From: Frankia sp. AiPs1
GTDB lineage: Bacteria; Actinomycetota; Actinomycetes; Frankiales; Frankiaceae
Assembly: GCF_023716945.1 (NCBI RefSeq)
Contig: NZ_JAMQQF010000002.1
Location: forward strand, 1 to 64,000
DNA length: 64,000 nucleotides
Direction: 5' to 3'
Position numbers and translations under genes: made by a program
In this document: piece by piece, positions 43,628 to 52,531 of the stretch
Numbering within the stretch: the first letter of the stretch is position 1
How the letters are laid out: each line of letters begins with the position of its first letter
The notes under the pieces: model-generated
What the model was told of the DNA's origin: nothing
The model's database searches: none
The model's input: only the letters and a program-made list of their open reading frames with translations

Positions 43628-44557
43628 ATGCTGTCGGCGTTCTGGTCCTCGGTCGGGGGGAGACTCGCCGACCGGTGGGCCGCCATCTCCGCCCCAGCGC
43701 TGCTGTTCTGGCTCACCGGCCTGGCCGCCTGGTCCTACCACAGAGGTGGCTTGCACACCCTGACCGTGCAGACCCGCTGGCTCGACCGGCAAACCGGCGC
43801 CACCCAGATCGCCGCGATCGTGACCGTCCTGCTGGCCGTGGCCGCCTCCGCGCTGGTCGTGGAGCGGCTCACCACCCCTGTGCTGCGGCTGTTGGAGGGC
43901 TACTGGCCGAGGTGGACCGGTCCGCTCCGTCGGCGGCTCGCCTCCTGGCTGTCCGACCGGGCCGCCGCGGACGCCCCGGCGTGGCAGGCCGCCCACACGC
44001 TGGTCACAAACACGGCGACCCCCACCGTCGACCAACTCGCCATGTACGCCCGGTTGGAACGCCGCCGCCGACGCCGCCCCTCGGCTCCCGGCTACTTTCT
44101 ACCCACCCCGATCGGGAACATCCTGCGCGCCGCCGAACGCCGGCCCATCGACAAGTACGGCCTCGACACCGTCCTCTTATGGCCTCGCCTGTGGCCGGCT
44201 CTCCCCGAGACCACCCGCGCCGACCTGCTGGCGGCCCGCGCCGCGCTCAACAACGCCGTGGCCGCGACCCTCTGGGGCATCCTGCTGTGCGCCTTCACTC
44301 CTTTCACGCCGCTCGTGATCCCGGTCGGTCTCGGACTCGCCCTCACCACCGTGACCGCCGTGATACCCGGGCGAGCGCAGGTGTTCGGCGACCTCATCGA
44401 GGCTGCCTACGACCAACACCGCACCATCCTCTACGAGCAGACCCGCTGGCCGCTGCCCACCAATCCCCACGACGAGCGCGAGCGAGGACAAGCTCTCACC
44501 GCGTATCTGTGGCGCGGCTCCGACAACACCACCCCCACCTTCACTGTCGCTCCCTGA
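43628..44557 (+). CDS. membrane protein of the CHAT cassette
   Basis: The product has 309 residues and I recognise no named family. Hydrophobic helices lie at about 19-38 (ISAPALLFWLTGLAAWSYHR), 58-80 (TQIAAIVTVLLAVAASALVV) and 208-252 (LWGILLCAFTPFTPLVIPVG, LGLALTTVTAVI), with a basic cytoplasmic loop (LERRRRRRPSAPGYFLPTPI) between. It starts eight bases after the zinc-ribbon gene, so the two are one operon. Membrane proteins encoded beside caspase-like proteases are often effectors opened or released by cleavage. That role here is inferred from position only. Confidence 0.7.
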   Translation: MLSAFWSSVGGRLADRWAAISAPALLFWLTGLAAWSYHRGGLHTLTVQTRWLDRQTGATQIAAIVTVLLAVAASALVVERLTTPVLRLLEGYWPRWTGPLRRRLASWLSDRAAADAPAWQAAHTLVTNTATPTVDQLAMYARLERRRRRRPSAPGYFLPTPIGNILRAAERRPIDKYGLDTVLLWPRLWPALPETTRADLLAARAALNNAVAATLWGILLCAFTPFTPLVIPVGLGLALTTVTAVIPGRAQVFGDLIEAAYDQHRTILYEQTRWPLPTNPHDERERGQALTAYLWRGSDNTTPTFTVAP

Positions 44558-44670
44558 TGGCGGGTGAACCCGATCGGCGGGAACAGGATGTCCGCCTGCT
44601 CGACCTCGTCGTCGACGGTTTGCGAACGCCCCGCACTGATGAGTCGGCAGCGGACGATCGAGCGGTGTTC
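44557..44670 (+). pseudogene. truncated fourth reading frame of the CHAT operon
   Basis: ATG 44557 overlaps the TGA of the membrane gene by one base (TGATG), a coupling arrangement. It reads MAGEPDRREQDVRLLDLVVD then GLRTPRTDESAADDRAVFRC. After about residue 40 the sequence turns Pro/Ser/Arg-rich and enters the 3' flank of the SDR gene on the other strand. I take it as the start of a fourth operon gene that was cut off. Confidence 0.4.
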
Positions 44671-44726
44671 CGGTGTTCCGGTGCCCCGACGCCCCCGGCG
44701 GGTCGGCGGTCCGGCTCAGGGCAGGT

Positions 44727-45479
44727 TCACCATGGCAGGTTCCCAAACCGGTCGATGAACTGTCCCGTCGGCCCGTCCGGGCCAATCGTCGCGAGGGTCA
44801 CGATGGACTCGGCGCCCGCGGCGATGCTGTGTCCGAGGCCGCCGGTGAAGTCGGTTGCGGTCTGCCCGGGGTCGGCGGCGTTGACCTTCACGTCCTTCAT
44901 TTCCCTGGCGTACTGTGCCGTGAGCATTGTGACCGCGGCCTTCGAGGCGGAGTAGAGGGGCAGGGCGTACTGGGACTCGATCCGCGCCGGGTCCTGGGTC
45001 AAGCCGAAGGAACCCATCCCACTGGACACGTTGACGATGACCGGGTTCGACGACTTGCGCAGCAGCGGGAGGAACGCGTGTGTGACGCGCACGATCCCGA
45101 TGACGTTCACGTCGAGCACGGCGCTCACGTCGGCTGCGGTGTACTCCTCGACGGGGCCGACCCGGCCGAGGACGCCGGCGTTGTTGACGAGGACGTCGAT
45201 CATTCCCTCGTGCGCGGCGACGTCGGCGGCCGCAGCTTCGACCGAGGCATCGTCGGTCACGTCGATCTGGACGAACCGGGCGCCGAGCGACCCGGCCGCA
45301 GCCGAGGCATCGTCGGTCACGTCGATCTGGACGAACCGGGCGCCGAGCGACCCGGCCGCAGCCCGGCCGCGTTCAGGGTCGCGGGCACCGATGAGGACGG
45401 TGTGCCCCGTCTCGACGAGGCGACGAGCGGTTTCCAGACCGAGAGACTTGTTGGCCCCCGTGATGAACGTGGTGGTCAT
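44727..45479 (-). CDS. SDR family oxidoreductase, second copy, with internal duplication
   Basis: The product has 250 residues from the ATG at 45477-45479, with AGGAGGAG just upstream, a very strong ribosome site. Motifs are TGANKSLG, VLVNNAGVLG, the Ser in NVSSGMGSF and YSASK; NAADPGQTATDF follows. It is paralogous to the SDR at 14985-15683. A segment of 20 residues (AAAGSLGARFVQIDVTDDAS) is present twice in a row because of a 60-bp tandem duplication. This repeats the second beta-strand and adjoining loop of the Rossmann fold, where the cofactor's ribose is recognised. An intact fold could loop out the extra copy, but activity or cofactor choice may be affected. It is 107 bp downstream of an XRE regulator on the same strand. 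Confidence 0.85.
   Translation of the reverse strand: MTTTFITGANKSLGLETARRLVETGHTVLIGARDPERGRAAAGSLGARFVQIDVTDDASAAAGSLGARFVQIDVTDDASVEAAAADVAAHEGMIDVLVNNAGVLGRVGPVEEYTAADVSAVLDVNVIGIVRVTHAFLPLLRKSSNPVIVNVSSGMGSFGLTQDPARIESQYALPLYSASKAAVTMLTAQYAREMKDVKVNAADPGQTATDFTGGLGHSIAAGAESIVTLATIGPDGPTGQFIDRFGNLPW
45241..45360. repeat. 60-bp perfect in-frame tandem duplication
   Basis: Bases 45241-45300 and 45301-45360 are identical at 59 of 60 positions; only the first base differs (A/G). The unit length is a multiple of three, so the frame is kept. The near-identity means a recent event. Confidence 0.9.
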
Positions 45480-45586
45480 GCTGACTCCTCCTGACTCCGA
45501 ACGGCATCGTCGTGCGCTGTTCACGGACTCGATGCTGAGCCCCCGGGAGGCAGCCTGGTCCACCGGACGAGGCGGAACTCGGGTCC

Positions 45587-46420
45587 TCATCCCTGAGGCG
45601 ACATCCTCTGGACACCGATGGCGGCAAGGAAATCGAGTCTGCTGCGGGCGTCGGTGTCCGGCTGCGGTGTGTACACCACCAGGCGTAGGTTCGTGTCCTG
45701 GGTGGTGAGGACGCCGGTGTTCAAGGCGATGTCTCCGACGTCCGGGTGTTCGACCAGTTTGTGCGAGCTCTCGTGGCCACCGACCGATCGGCGGCTCCAC
45801 AACTGGCAGAACCGTGGGCTACGGTTCAACCTCGAGATCAGCGTCGCGACGTCGGGATCGTCGGGATACCGGCTCGTGGTAGCGCGCAGGTCGGCGACGA
45901 TGGACTCCTCGAACGCCACCTGCTCGGCTGAGCTCTGCCGGACCCGGGGCAGCTCGCCCAGGAACTGCCAGACCAGGACGTTCCGGTCTCCCATGTCACG
46001 GACCGTCGGATCGCCGAATGTGGCCGCGAACAGCGGATTCCAGTGCAGCAACTGCCAGGTGGCGTCGTGGATCGCCAGCGGATTGCCGGCGAGCTGGTCC
46101 ACGATCCGGTACAGGCTTCCCGGGATCATCCGTGGAACCCGGCTCGGGTCCGCGGCGTGACCGGCCATGCGTAGAAGGTGCGCATGCTCGTCGTCGGACA
46201 GGTGCAGGGCGCGAGCCAGAGCGGAACAGACCTGCGCCGAGGGGGTTGGCACCCGTCCCTGCTCGAGTCGGACCACGTACTCGACCGAGATGCCGGCCAG
46301 CGTCGCCAGCTCCGCGCGTCGCAGACCGGGAACCCGACGGGGCGAGCCGTGCGCGAAGCCCACCGCCGCGGGGTCCAGCCGGTCCCGCCACGCCCGCAGC
46401 GCGGCACCAAGTTGATCCAT
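45587..46420 (-). CDS. XRE-family regulator with MmyB-type ligand-binding domain, second copy
   Basis: The product has 277 residues from the ATG at 46418-46420 (an ATG nine bases upstream is equally possible). HTH: GLRRAELATLAGISVEYVVR then LEQGRVPTPSAQVCSALARA. MmyB-type domain: AIHDATWQLLHWNPLFAATF, VAFEESIVADLRATTSRYPD and GDIALNTGVLTTQDTNLRLV. It shares domain order and length with the regulator at 15787-16617. Here it lies directly upstream of the SDR on the same strand rather than divergent. It probably controls the SDR and itself. Confidence 0.85.
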   Translation of the reverse strand: MDQLGAALRAWRDRLDPAAVGFAHGSPRRVPGLRRAELATLAGISVEYVVRLEQGRVPTPSAQVCSALARALHLSDDEHAHLLRMAGHAADPSRVPRMIPGSLYRIVDQLAGNPLAIHDATWQLLHWNPLFAATFGDPTVRDMGDRNVLVWQFLGELPRVRQSSAEQVAFEESIVADLRATTSRYPDDPDVATLISRLNRSPRFCQLWSRRSVGGHESSHKLVEHPDVGDIALNTGVLTTQDTNLRLVVYTPQPDTDARSRLDFLAAIGVQRMSPQG

Positions 46421-46517
46421 GCCCACCATCTTCCCGGACCTCTCGCACCACCGGGTGATACGCGCTACACCATGCACGCCTTCCGCCACGCCGCACAATC
46501 CACCGAAATGCACGCCC

Positions 46518-46865
46518 ATGTTCACCACAGCAGCCGAGTTCGCCGCCCGCCTGCGGGAACTCGGCCTGCCCCTGACCACCCGGTTCAGAAAGACGTACCC
46601 GCCCTTGCCACTCTCACCCGGACCGGTGAGCACTCCGGCCAGGCCAGGGCTGCCTCCTGGTCACACCCCCCACCCACCCCAACGCTCCCACTCCCGGCAT
46701 CGGAGGGGTAGCTACCAGGTGGACGCCGGCGGTCACGCCTGGTTCGACGTGGATCGGTGGCAGGTGTGCACGGATCGTCGCTACGGCCGGCTGAAGGCCC
46801 GCCCCCGCGCCGTCCTGTCGGACTACGACCAAGACCACCGGGTAAACCAAGCTAGGTCGTGCTGA
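46518..46865 (+). CDS. hypothetical protein, uncertain
   Basis: The frame from ATG 46518 encodes 115 residues: [20 protein letters not shown] at the start, a Pro/His-rich middle, and [20 protein letters not shown] at the end. The first 20 and last 50 residues look like real protein, with the middle low in complexity. I recognise no family. There is no good ribosome site, and it may be a remnant. Confidence 0.3.
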   Translation: MFTTAAEFAARLRELGLPLTTRFRKTYPPLPLSPGPVSTPARPGLPPGHTPHPPQRSHSRHRRGSYQVDAGGHAWFDVDRWQVCTDRRYGRLKARPRAVLSDYDQDHRVNQARSC

Positions 46866-46939
46866 GGATACACATTCGCCTTTGCCCGGTGTTCGCTCTA
46901 GGGACGCATGTGTCCGGAACGTCGAGGAGGGAACAGCTC

Positions 46940-48364
46940 ATGCCTACGTCTTCCGCGGTCCATCATGGTCCAATCGCCAGCATCAACCCATATAATAACG
47001 AAATTATGTGCGAGTTCCCGCCGATGTGCGAGCAGGCCGTCGACCACGCGGTCCGAGAGGCACACCAGGCATTTCAGTCCTGGCGCGGTACCAGCGTTGA
47101 CGAACGGGCCGCGCTGGTCGGTCGAGCCGCGCAGCTGGTGCGTGAGCGCACCGAGCACCTGGCCCGGCTGGTGACGCTTGAGATGGGCAAGCTCATCCGG
47201 CACAGCCGCGTCGAGATTGACCTTTCCGCGCGGATCCTGCAGTACTACGCCGACACGGCCTCCGTGCTGCTCGCCGACGAGCCGCTGGATTTCAAGGATG
47301 GTTCGGCCGCTATCATCAATGATCCGCTTGGGGTGATCCTTGGCGTCCAGCCCTGGAACTTCCCGGTTTACCAGACCGTCCGGTTCGCGGCGCCCAACCT
47401 GGTGTTGGGGAACACCGTTCTGCTCAAGCCCGCAAGTAATACGCCACAGTCGGCGCTAGCCGTCGAGGAGCTGTTCGCCGACGCGGGCGCGCCGCGAGGC
47501 GTGTACACCACCATCCTGGTTCCCGGCCGCGAGGTCTACCGGGTGATCGAGTCTGATGTCGTTCGGGGCGCATCGCTGACCGGAAGCGACCGGGCCGGTG
47601 TCAGCGTCGGTGAGACCGCTGGCCGAAACGTCAAGAAGAGCGTCCTCGAGCTGGGCGGCAGCGACCCGTTCATCGTGCTCGATGACAACAACCTTGACCG
47701 CACCGTCGAAGCGGCCCTGGTCGGCCGGCTGCACAACATGGGGCAAAGCTGCGTGAGCGCTAAGCGGGTGATCGTGATATCCGGGGTATTCGACCGGTTT
47801 GTGACCGCGCTGGCCGGACGGATGCGCGAGCTGGTTCCAGGCGACCCCGTCGACGAGGCCACCACGCTGGCACCGGTGTGCTCTGAGCAGGCCGCCCGGA
47901 CGCTGGTGGACCAGGTCCGCGACGCGCTGGACAAGGGAGCGAGCGCGGTCGTCGGCGGCGGGCGCGTCGACCGCCCTGGAGCGTTCGTGCAACCCACGGT
48001 CCTCGTCGGCGTCACGCCGAAGATGCGCGCCTTTCGCGAGGAGCTGTTCGGACCGATCGCGGTCGTCTATCGGGTACAAGACGATGACGAGGCGGTCTCC
48101 TTGGCGAACGACTCGCCTTACGGTCTCGGCGGTGCGGTGTTCAGCAGCGACATCTCCCGGGCGCGTGCGGTCGCCAGCCGGATCGAGAGCGGGATGGTGT
48201 GGATTAACCATCCGACGTCATCCGAGCCGGAACTGCCCTTCGGCGGCATCAAGCGGTCCGGCTACGGCCGGGAGTTGTCCCACCTCGGCATCAAGGAGTT
48301 CGCCAACCAGAAGCTGATCGTGACGATGGGGACGGACGCGCCGATCACCGACGCTCTGGGCTGA
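46940..48364 (+). CDS. NAD(P)-dependent aldehyde dehydrogenase, succinate-semialdehyde type
   Basis: The product has 474 residues from ATG 46940 with GAGGAGGG upstream. It oxidises aldehydes to carboxylates. Motifs: the cofactor strand [20 protein letters not shown], the general base Glu in [14 protein letters not shown] and the nucleophile Cys in [12 protein letters not shown]. The C-terminal [20 protein letters not shown] is typical of GabD/YneI-like enzymes, and its length matches that group. It has no operon partner; the downstream gene is convergent. Succinate semialdehyde is the likeliest substrate by family, not proven by context. A short dyad (GCCCG-CCT-CGGGC) after the stop may end transcription. 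Confidence 0.88.
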   Translation: MPTSSAVHHGPIASINPYNNEIMCEFPPMCEQAVDHAVREAHQAFQSWRGTSVDERAALVGRAAQLVRERTEHLARLVTLEMGKLIRHSRVEIDLSARILQYYADTASVLLADEPLDFKDGSAAIINDPLGVILGVQPWNFPVYQTVRFAAPNLVLGNTVLLKPASNTPQSALAVEELFADAGAPRGVYTTILVPGREVYRVIESDVVRGASLTGSDRAGVSVGETAGRNVKKSVLELGGSDPFIVLDDNNLDRTVEAALVGRLHNMGQSCVSAKRVIVISGVFDRFVTALAGRMRELVPGDPVDEATTLAPVCSEQAARTLVDQVRDALDKGASAVVGGGRVDRPGAFVQPTVLVGVTPKMRAFREELFGPIAVVYRVQDDDEAVSLANDSPYGLGGAVFSSDISRARAVASRIESGMVWINHPTSSEPELPFGGIKRSGYGRELSHLGIKEFANQKLIVTMGTDAPITDALG

Positions 48365-48472
48365 TGCCCGCCTCGGGCGGTGGTGGGGATCCCATGTTGG
48401 ACACCGCTGGGCCAGCGGCACGGCCGCGTTCGGCCGATTACCCGTGCGTGGCCCAGCGAATGTGGTCGAGCG

Positions 48473-49645
48473 TCAGGGGGTCAGGACCACCTTGACGCAC
48501 TCGTCTTCCTTGTTCTTGAACGTGGCGAATCCCTCGGGGGCGTTGTCGAGGCTGAGACGGTGCGTGATGACGAAGCTCGGATCAATCTGACCGGCGCGGA
48601 TCCGGTCGAGCAGTGGCCGCAGGTAGCGCTGCACGTGGCACTGGCCCGCCCGCAACGTCAGTCCCCGGTTCATCAAAGATCCTATCGGGAACTTGTCGAC
48701 CAGGCCGCCGTAGACACCGATGACGGAGACGATGCCGCCGTTCTTACAGTTCCGGATGGCCTCGCGAAGGGCGAACGGCCGGTCACTCTCCAGCCCCGTG
48801 ACCTGCTTCGCCCGGTCATAGGAGTAGGCGGCCGGCGAGGCGTGGTGCGCCTCCAGGCCGACGGCGTCGATGCAGGCGTCGGGTCCGCGTCCGCCGGTCA
48901 TCTCGAGCAGCGCTTCGCGGACGTCCGTCTCCTCGTAGTTGATGACTTCCGCCCCTGCCTTGTCGCGGGCCATTGCCAGCCGGTAGGGGAAGCGGTCGAT
49001 GGCGATGACCCGCTCGGCGCCGAGCAGGTAGGCGCTGGCGATGGCGAACTGGCCGACGGGCCCGGCTCCCCAGACGGCGATGACGTCGCCGGGGGTGATG
49101 TCGCAGAACTCGGCCCCCATGTACCCGGTGGGCAGGATGTCGGAGAGGAACAGCACGCGCTCGTCCGGCAGGTCGTCCTCGATCTTGATGGGGCCGACGT
49201 CGGCGAACGGCACCCGGGCGTACTCGGCCTGCCCGCCGGGGTAGCCGCCGAGCATGTGGGAGTATCCGAAGATGCCGGCGGGGGCGTGTCCGAGGATTTT
49301 CTCCGCCAGCGCGGCGTTCGGATTCGAGTTCTCGCACACCGAGTAGTCGCCCGCGAGGCAGGTGTTGCACCGTCCGCACGCGATGGGGAACGGCACGACG
49401 ACCCGGTCACCGACGCTGAGGTTCTCGACCCCTCGGCCCACGTCGACGACCTCACCCATGAATTCGTGCCCCAGTACGTCCCCCTTCTTCATCGTGGGCA
49501 CGAATCCGTTGTAGAGATGCAGATCGGATCCGCAGATGGCGGTCTTGGTGATCCGAACGATCGCGTCGCGGCTGTTGAGAATCTTCGGCTCGGGTACCTG
49601 GACGACCTCAACCTCGCCCCGACCGAGCCAACAGTTCGCTCGCAT
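48473..49645 (-). CDS. zinc-dependent alcohol dehydrogenase, glutathione-independent formaldehyde dehydrogenase-like
   Basis: The product has 390 residues. The catalytic zinc site is in [13 protein letters not shown] and [16 protein letters not shown]. The structural zinc Cys cluster is [15 protein letters not shown]. The cofactor loop reads [19 protein letters not shown]. The insertion near 100-150 ([34 protein letters not shown]) is typical of the FdhA-like group that acts on formaldehyde or other small aldehydes without glutathione. It is downstream of the SRPBCC gene on the same strand with a 102-bp gap, a pairing I recall from other actinomycetes. A stress or detoxification role is likely. 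Confidence 0.88.
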   Translation of the reverse strand: MRANCWLGRGEVEVVQVPEPKILNSRDAIVRITKTAICGSDLHLYNGFVPTMKKGDVLGHEFMGEVVDVGRGVENLSVGDRVVVPFPIACGRCNTCLAGDYSVCENSNPNAALAEKILGHAPAGIFGYSHMLGGYPGGQAEYARVPFADVGPIKIEDDLPDERVLFLSDILPTGYMGAEFCDITPGDVIAVWGAGPVGQFAIASAYLLGAERVIAIDRFPYRLAMARDKAGAEVINYEETDVREALLEMTGGRGPDACIDAVGLEAHHASPAAYSYDRAKQVTGLESDRPFALREAIRNCKNGGIVSVIGVYGGLVDKFPIGSLMNRGLTLRAGQCHVQRYLRPLLDRIRAGQIDPSFVITHRLSLDNAPEGFATFKNKEDECVKVVLTP

Positions 49646-49747
49646 GAATCAGCCCTCCGACAATTCAGGATGGTAGCGCTGGCTCTTTTTGGCGGTTATG
49701 CTGGCCCTCGACGAAAAACCGGGTGGCGAGGCCAGCCGAACGCACGA

Positions 49748-50701
49748 TCAGCCGAGCGGTTGGGCTGGGTGCTGCCCGAGCAGATGCACGGCGTTGCGGG
49801 CTCCGGTCGGACTGCCTTCCGAACGGACGACCTCACCGGTCTCCATCAGCTGCTTGAAACGCCGCAGATCGTCGGTGATCTGCTGGCTCGGCTCCTCGCC
49901 GAGCAGCTTCGCCACCGCGTACCCCGGCGTGCCCCCGGGAATGTCGTATTGCAGGTCGACATGGACCTCGGTCCCACGATCGCCCGGTGCCGGCAGGAAG
50001 CGCACCGTCCCGGCGTTGTGGACTTTCGAGCCCTTCACCGACCGCCAGGCGATCAACTCGTCCGGACGGTCGTCGACGATCTCCGCATCCCATTCGACCT
50101 TCGTACCGGCGGGCCCCTTCGCCTTCCAGTGCGAGGTGCCGTTGGTCGTGTGCACCGAGTCGAGGTGGTACATGAACGACGGCAACGCATCGAAGTCATG
50201 CCACTGGCGGTACAGATCCTCGGGCGTGCGGCGGACCGTGGTGGTCGCCCGCGCCCGCGCCGTGTGCCCGGACACGCGTCGTGGGCCGGCATGACGCCGG
50301 GCGGCGATCACATCGAGTACCGTCACGCCGATGACCGAACCGGTGGCGAAGAGCAGTCGGGCCAGGCGCGTCGGCTCGTAGCGGTGCCGATAGACACCGG
50401 CGGTCAGCAGCGACAGATCGATGGCATCGCCCCCGACCCGTCCCCACAGCCAACGGCCCGGACGTTCGTCCCCGAAGATTCCGATGCCGGCCGCCAGCTC
50501 GCGCGCACCACACAGGGTCCGCGAGATGAACCGGTTCGTCGCCGAGTTGTCGACCCCGACGATTCGAGTGATCGCCCCCGGGGTGGCGATCTCGGCCGTG
50601 CCCAGTCCGACACTGAACCATCCCAGGGCGGTGCCGAGCCGATCTTCGTGGGCCGCCGGGCCCTCGTTCGCTCGCGTCCGTCCGTCATCAAGAATTGTCA
50701 T
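49748..50701 (-). CDS. SRPBCC-family protein with N-terminal membrane-like region
   Basis: The product has 317 residues. The start is ambiguous between two adjacent ATGs (50701 or 50704), with GGAGGG just ahead. Residues 1-150 are hydrophobic helices (LGWFSVGLGTAEIATPGAIT, SLLTAGVYRHRYEPTRLARL, FATGSVIGVTVLDVIAARR) in a DoxX-like pattern, and 160-310 is the SRPBCC (START-like) domain: VRRTPEDLYRQWHDFDALPS, GTKVEWDAEIVDDRPDELIA, RGTEVHVDLQYDIPGG. The C-terminus mentions an RFKQLMETGEV helix as in cyclase/dehydrases. It precedes the zinc dehydrogenase and is probably in its operon. Ligand unknown. Confidence 0.78.
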   Translation of the reverse strand: MTILDDGRTRANEGPAAHEDRLGTALGWFSVGLGTAEIATPGAITRIVGVDNSATNRFISRTLCGARELAAGIGIFGDERPGRWLWGRVGGDAIDLSLLTAGVYRHRYEPTRLARLLFATGSVIGVTVLDVIAARRHAGPRRVSGHTARARATTTVRRTPEDLYRQWHDFDALPSFMYHLDSVHTTNGTSHWKAKGPAGTKVEWDAEIVDDRPDELIAWRSVKGSKVHNAGTVRFLPAPGDRGTEVHVDLQYDIPGGTPGYAVAKLLGEEPSQQITDDLRRFKQLMETGEVVRSEGSPTGARNAVHLLGQHPAQPLG

Positions 50702-51260
50702 CATCCCTCCAGAAAGCGCGCTTGACGACACATGTCAAACTTTCCGGTGCTTCCGGGGCCCAACTGTGTCTTGGGTATGGTGTGCGGCTCCCACCAGGGC
50801 CCGGACCTGCGCGGGAGGTTCAGACCCGGGCTGATTTCACTGATGCCGATTCTGCTGGCATTCCAATCTCATTGCCGTCGAAACCTCGCTGGTCCCCGGT
50901 GTTGTCGAGCTGGAACTGACCCATCAAAGGCGTTTTTCCCCCCGCTGCTCCGCTTCGGCGAGCGCCCGCACCGGAATGCCGCGAATGCCAGCTCTGTCCT
51001 TTTCCGGAGGCGGCGGCAGGTGTGGCCCGCGTGATCCGCGGCACCGGCAGGGGGGACCCACGACGCCAGCCGGGGCGGCCCGGGTGGCCAGGTTGCCGGG
51101 TGGCCGGGTTGCCGGCGTGGTGGGCAGGTTTGGGTCCGCGCCCAAGGCGCACCCCTTCAGGTAGGTGTCCGATGGGCCGCCCACGGGATGTCCTGGTCGA
51201 GGGGCTCGCCCGCGGCGTCGAATCGGTTCACCGCTTCTGTCACCTGCCGAGGAGCGCCTC
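50702..51260. other. region with no supported gene; 16-bp tandem repeat
   Basis: About 560 bases with a G-rich 16-bp unit repeated twice (GGGTGGCCAGGTTGCC at 51082-51097 and GGGTGGCCGGGTTGCC at 51098-51113). No frame here has a ribosome site or motif. The right edge holds GAGGAGCGCC, the ribosome site of the next gene. Confidence 0.45.
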
Positions 51261-52517
51261 ATGGACATGAGCGAGCTGCGCAGCCTGTATGACTTCGATG
51301 GTCCGGTCGTGACCGTGTACGCCAGTACAGATCATGCCCGTGAGAACGCCGCCCGTCTCTACGACCTGCGGTGGACGGACATCCTCGCCGATCTCGAACG
51401 CCAGGGCGTCGGGCCGGCTACCCGCGATGCGCTGCTCGCCGAGCGGGGCGACTCCCATCACCGTGAGGGTGGGACGCGCGTGGTCGTGGCCGTCGGCGAG
51501 GGCAGATCCGCCCACGTCCCGTTCGCGCGATGGCTCCCTGGCCGGTCGGATGTCGACGTCGTCGCGGTCGGACCGCTGCCACACCTGCTGCCGCTGCTCG
51601 ACTGGGCCGACGGCCGGATCCCGCACGTGATCGCCCTGGTCGATCGGCGTGGGGTCGACGTGCTCGCCTACACCGACGGTCCCCTGCCGGCCGGCGGCGT
51701 CTCCGAGGACACGACCCGGCCGCCATGGCACAAGACACGCACCGGAGGCTGGGCCCAGCGACGCTATGAGCGCCGCGTCGAGGAGCATTGGAAGCACGGT
51801 GCGAAGGAGGACGCCGATCGCATCGTCCGGGCCGCGCGCGACATCGCCGCCGAGGTGGTGATCCTGGCCGGTGATCAGAAGGAGCTCTCGCTGGTCCGCG
51901 AGGAGCTGCCGGTCGAGGTCGCGACCAGGGTCGTGGTCGTCGAGGGTAGCCGCGCCCAGGACGGGTCCGACGACCATCTGGCCGGTCGGGTCATGGACGT
52001 GCTCGCCGAGCAGCGGACCCGGCGGACGGCGAGTCTGCTGGCCGAGTTCGAGCAGTATCGCCGCCGCGCGACCTCGCTGGTCGGGGCGGCGAGTGGGACG
52101 GTTCCGAGATCCCTCGGATCGGTGTCCGCGGCGGGTGTCGGCCACCCGGAAGGGTCGGGTCCCGCGGACACGGGCGGTGGACCGCGATCCGGGGGCCGGA
52201 TCGCGCTGGATGCCGCTGACGGGCCGCGGGCCACGGTCGCTGCCCTGCGCCTGGCCCAGGTGAGCGACCTGCTGCTGGCCGAGGGGATCCCGGCCGGCGC
52301 GCCGGCCTGGATCGGTCCGGACCTCAGTGAGGTCGCGCTGGATCCCGCGGACCTGCCGGCGGTCGCCCACCCGATCCGGGCTGGACGGGTGGATGCGCTC
52401 ATCCGGGCCGCGCTGGGCACCGGAGCCGCCGTCCACAGCGTCCCGGCCGACGTGCCGGAATCACCGACCGACCGGGTCGGCGCGCTGCTGCGTTACACCC
52501 TTCCGACACCCGGCTGA
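51261..52517 (+). CDS. Rv2629-like protein (bacterial release-factor-like family 2)
   Basis: The product has 418 residues from ATG 51261 after GAGGAGCGCC. The sequence opens MDMSELRSLYDFDGPVVTVY, has a Vms1/eRF1-like middle (VIALVDRRGVDVLAYTDGPL) and the conserved THKVGxGG-type stretch here as HKTRTGGWAQRRYERRVEEH. Then comes the helical VVILAGDQKELSLVREELPV domain. These baeRF2 proteins are ribosome-associated by prediction; the mycobacterial homologue Rv2629 belongs to the dormancy (DosR) regulon. It is convergent with a cNMP-binding reductase only 14 bp away. A stress-response role is inferred. Confidence 0.75.
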   Translation: MDMSELRSLYDFDGPVVTVYASTDHARENAARLYDLRWTDILADLERQGVGPATRDALLAERGDSHHREGGTRVVVAVGEGRSAHVPFARWLPGRSDVDVVAVGPLPHLLPLLDWADGRIPHVIALVDRRGVDVLAYTDGPLPAGGVSEDTTRPPWHKTRTGGWAQRRYERRVEEHWKHGAKEDADRIVRAARDIAAEVVILAGDQKELSLVREELPVEVATRVVVVEGSRAQDGSDDHLAGRVMDVLAEQRTRRTASLLAEFEQYRRRATSLVGAASGTVPRSLGSVSAAGVGHPEGSGPADTGGGPRSGGRIALDAADGPRATVAALRLAQVSDLLLAEGIPAGAPAWIGPDLSEVALDPADLPAVAHPIRAGRVDALIRAALGTGAAVHSVPADVPESPTDRVGALLRYTLPTPG

Positions 52518-52531
52518 GAAACGACGCCCGG

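Noticed and set aside
48380..50725. A 781-codon plus-strand frame
   Set aside because: It is antisense to the zinc dehydrogenase and SRPBCC genes, which have clear motifs.
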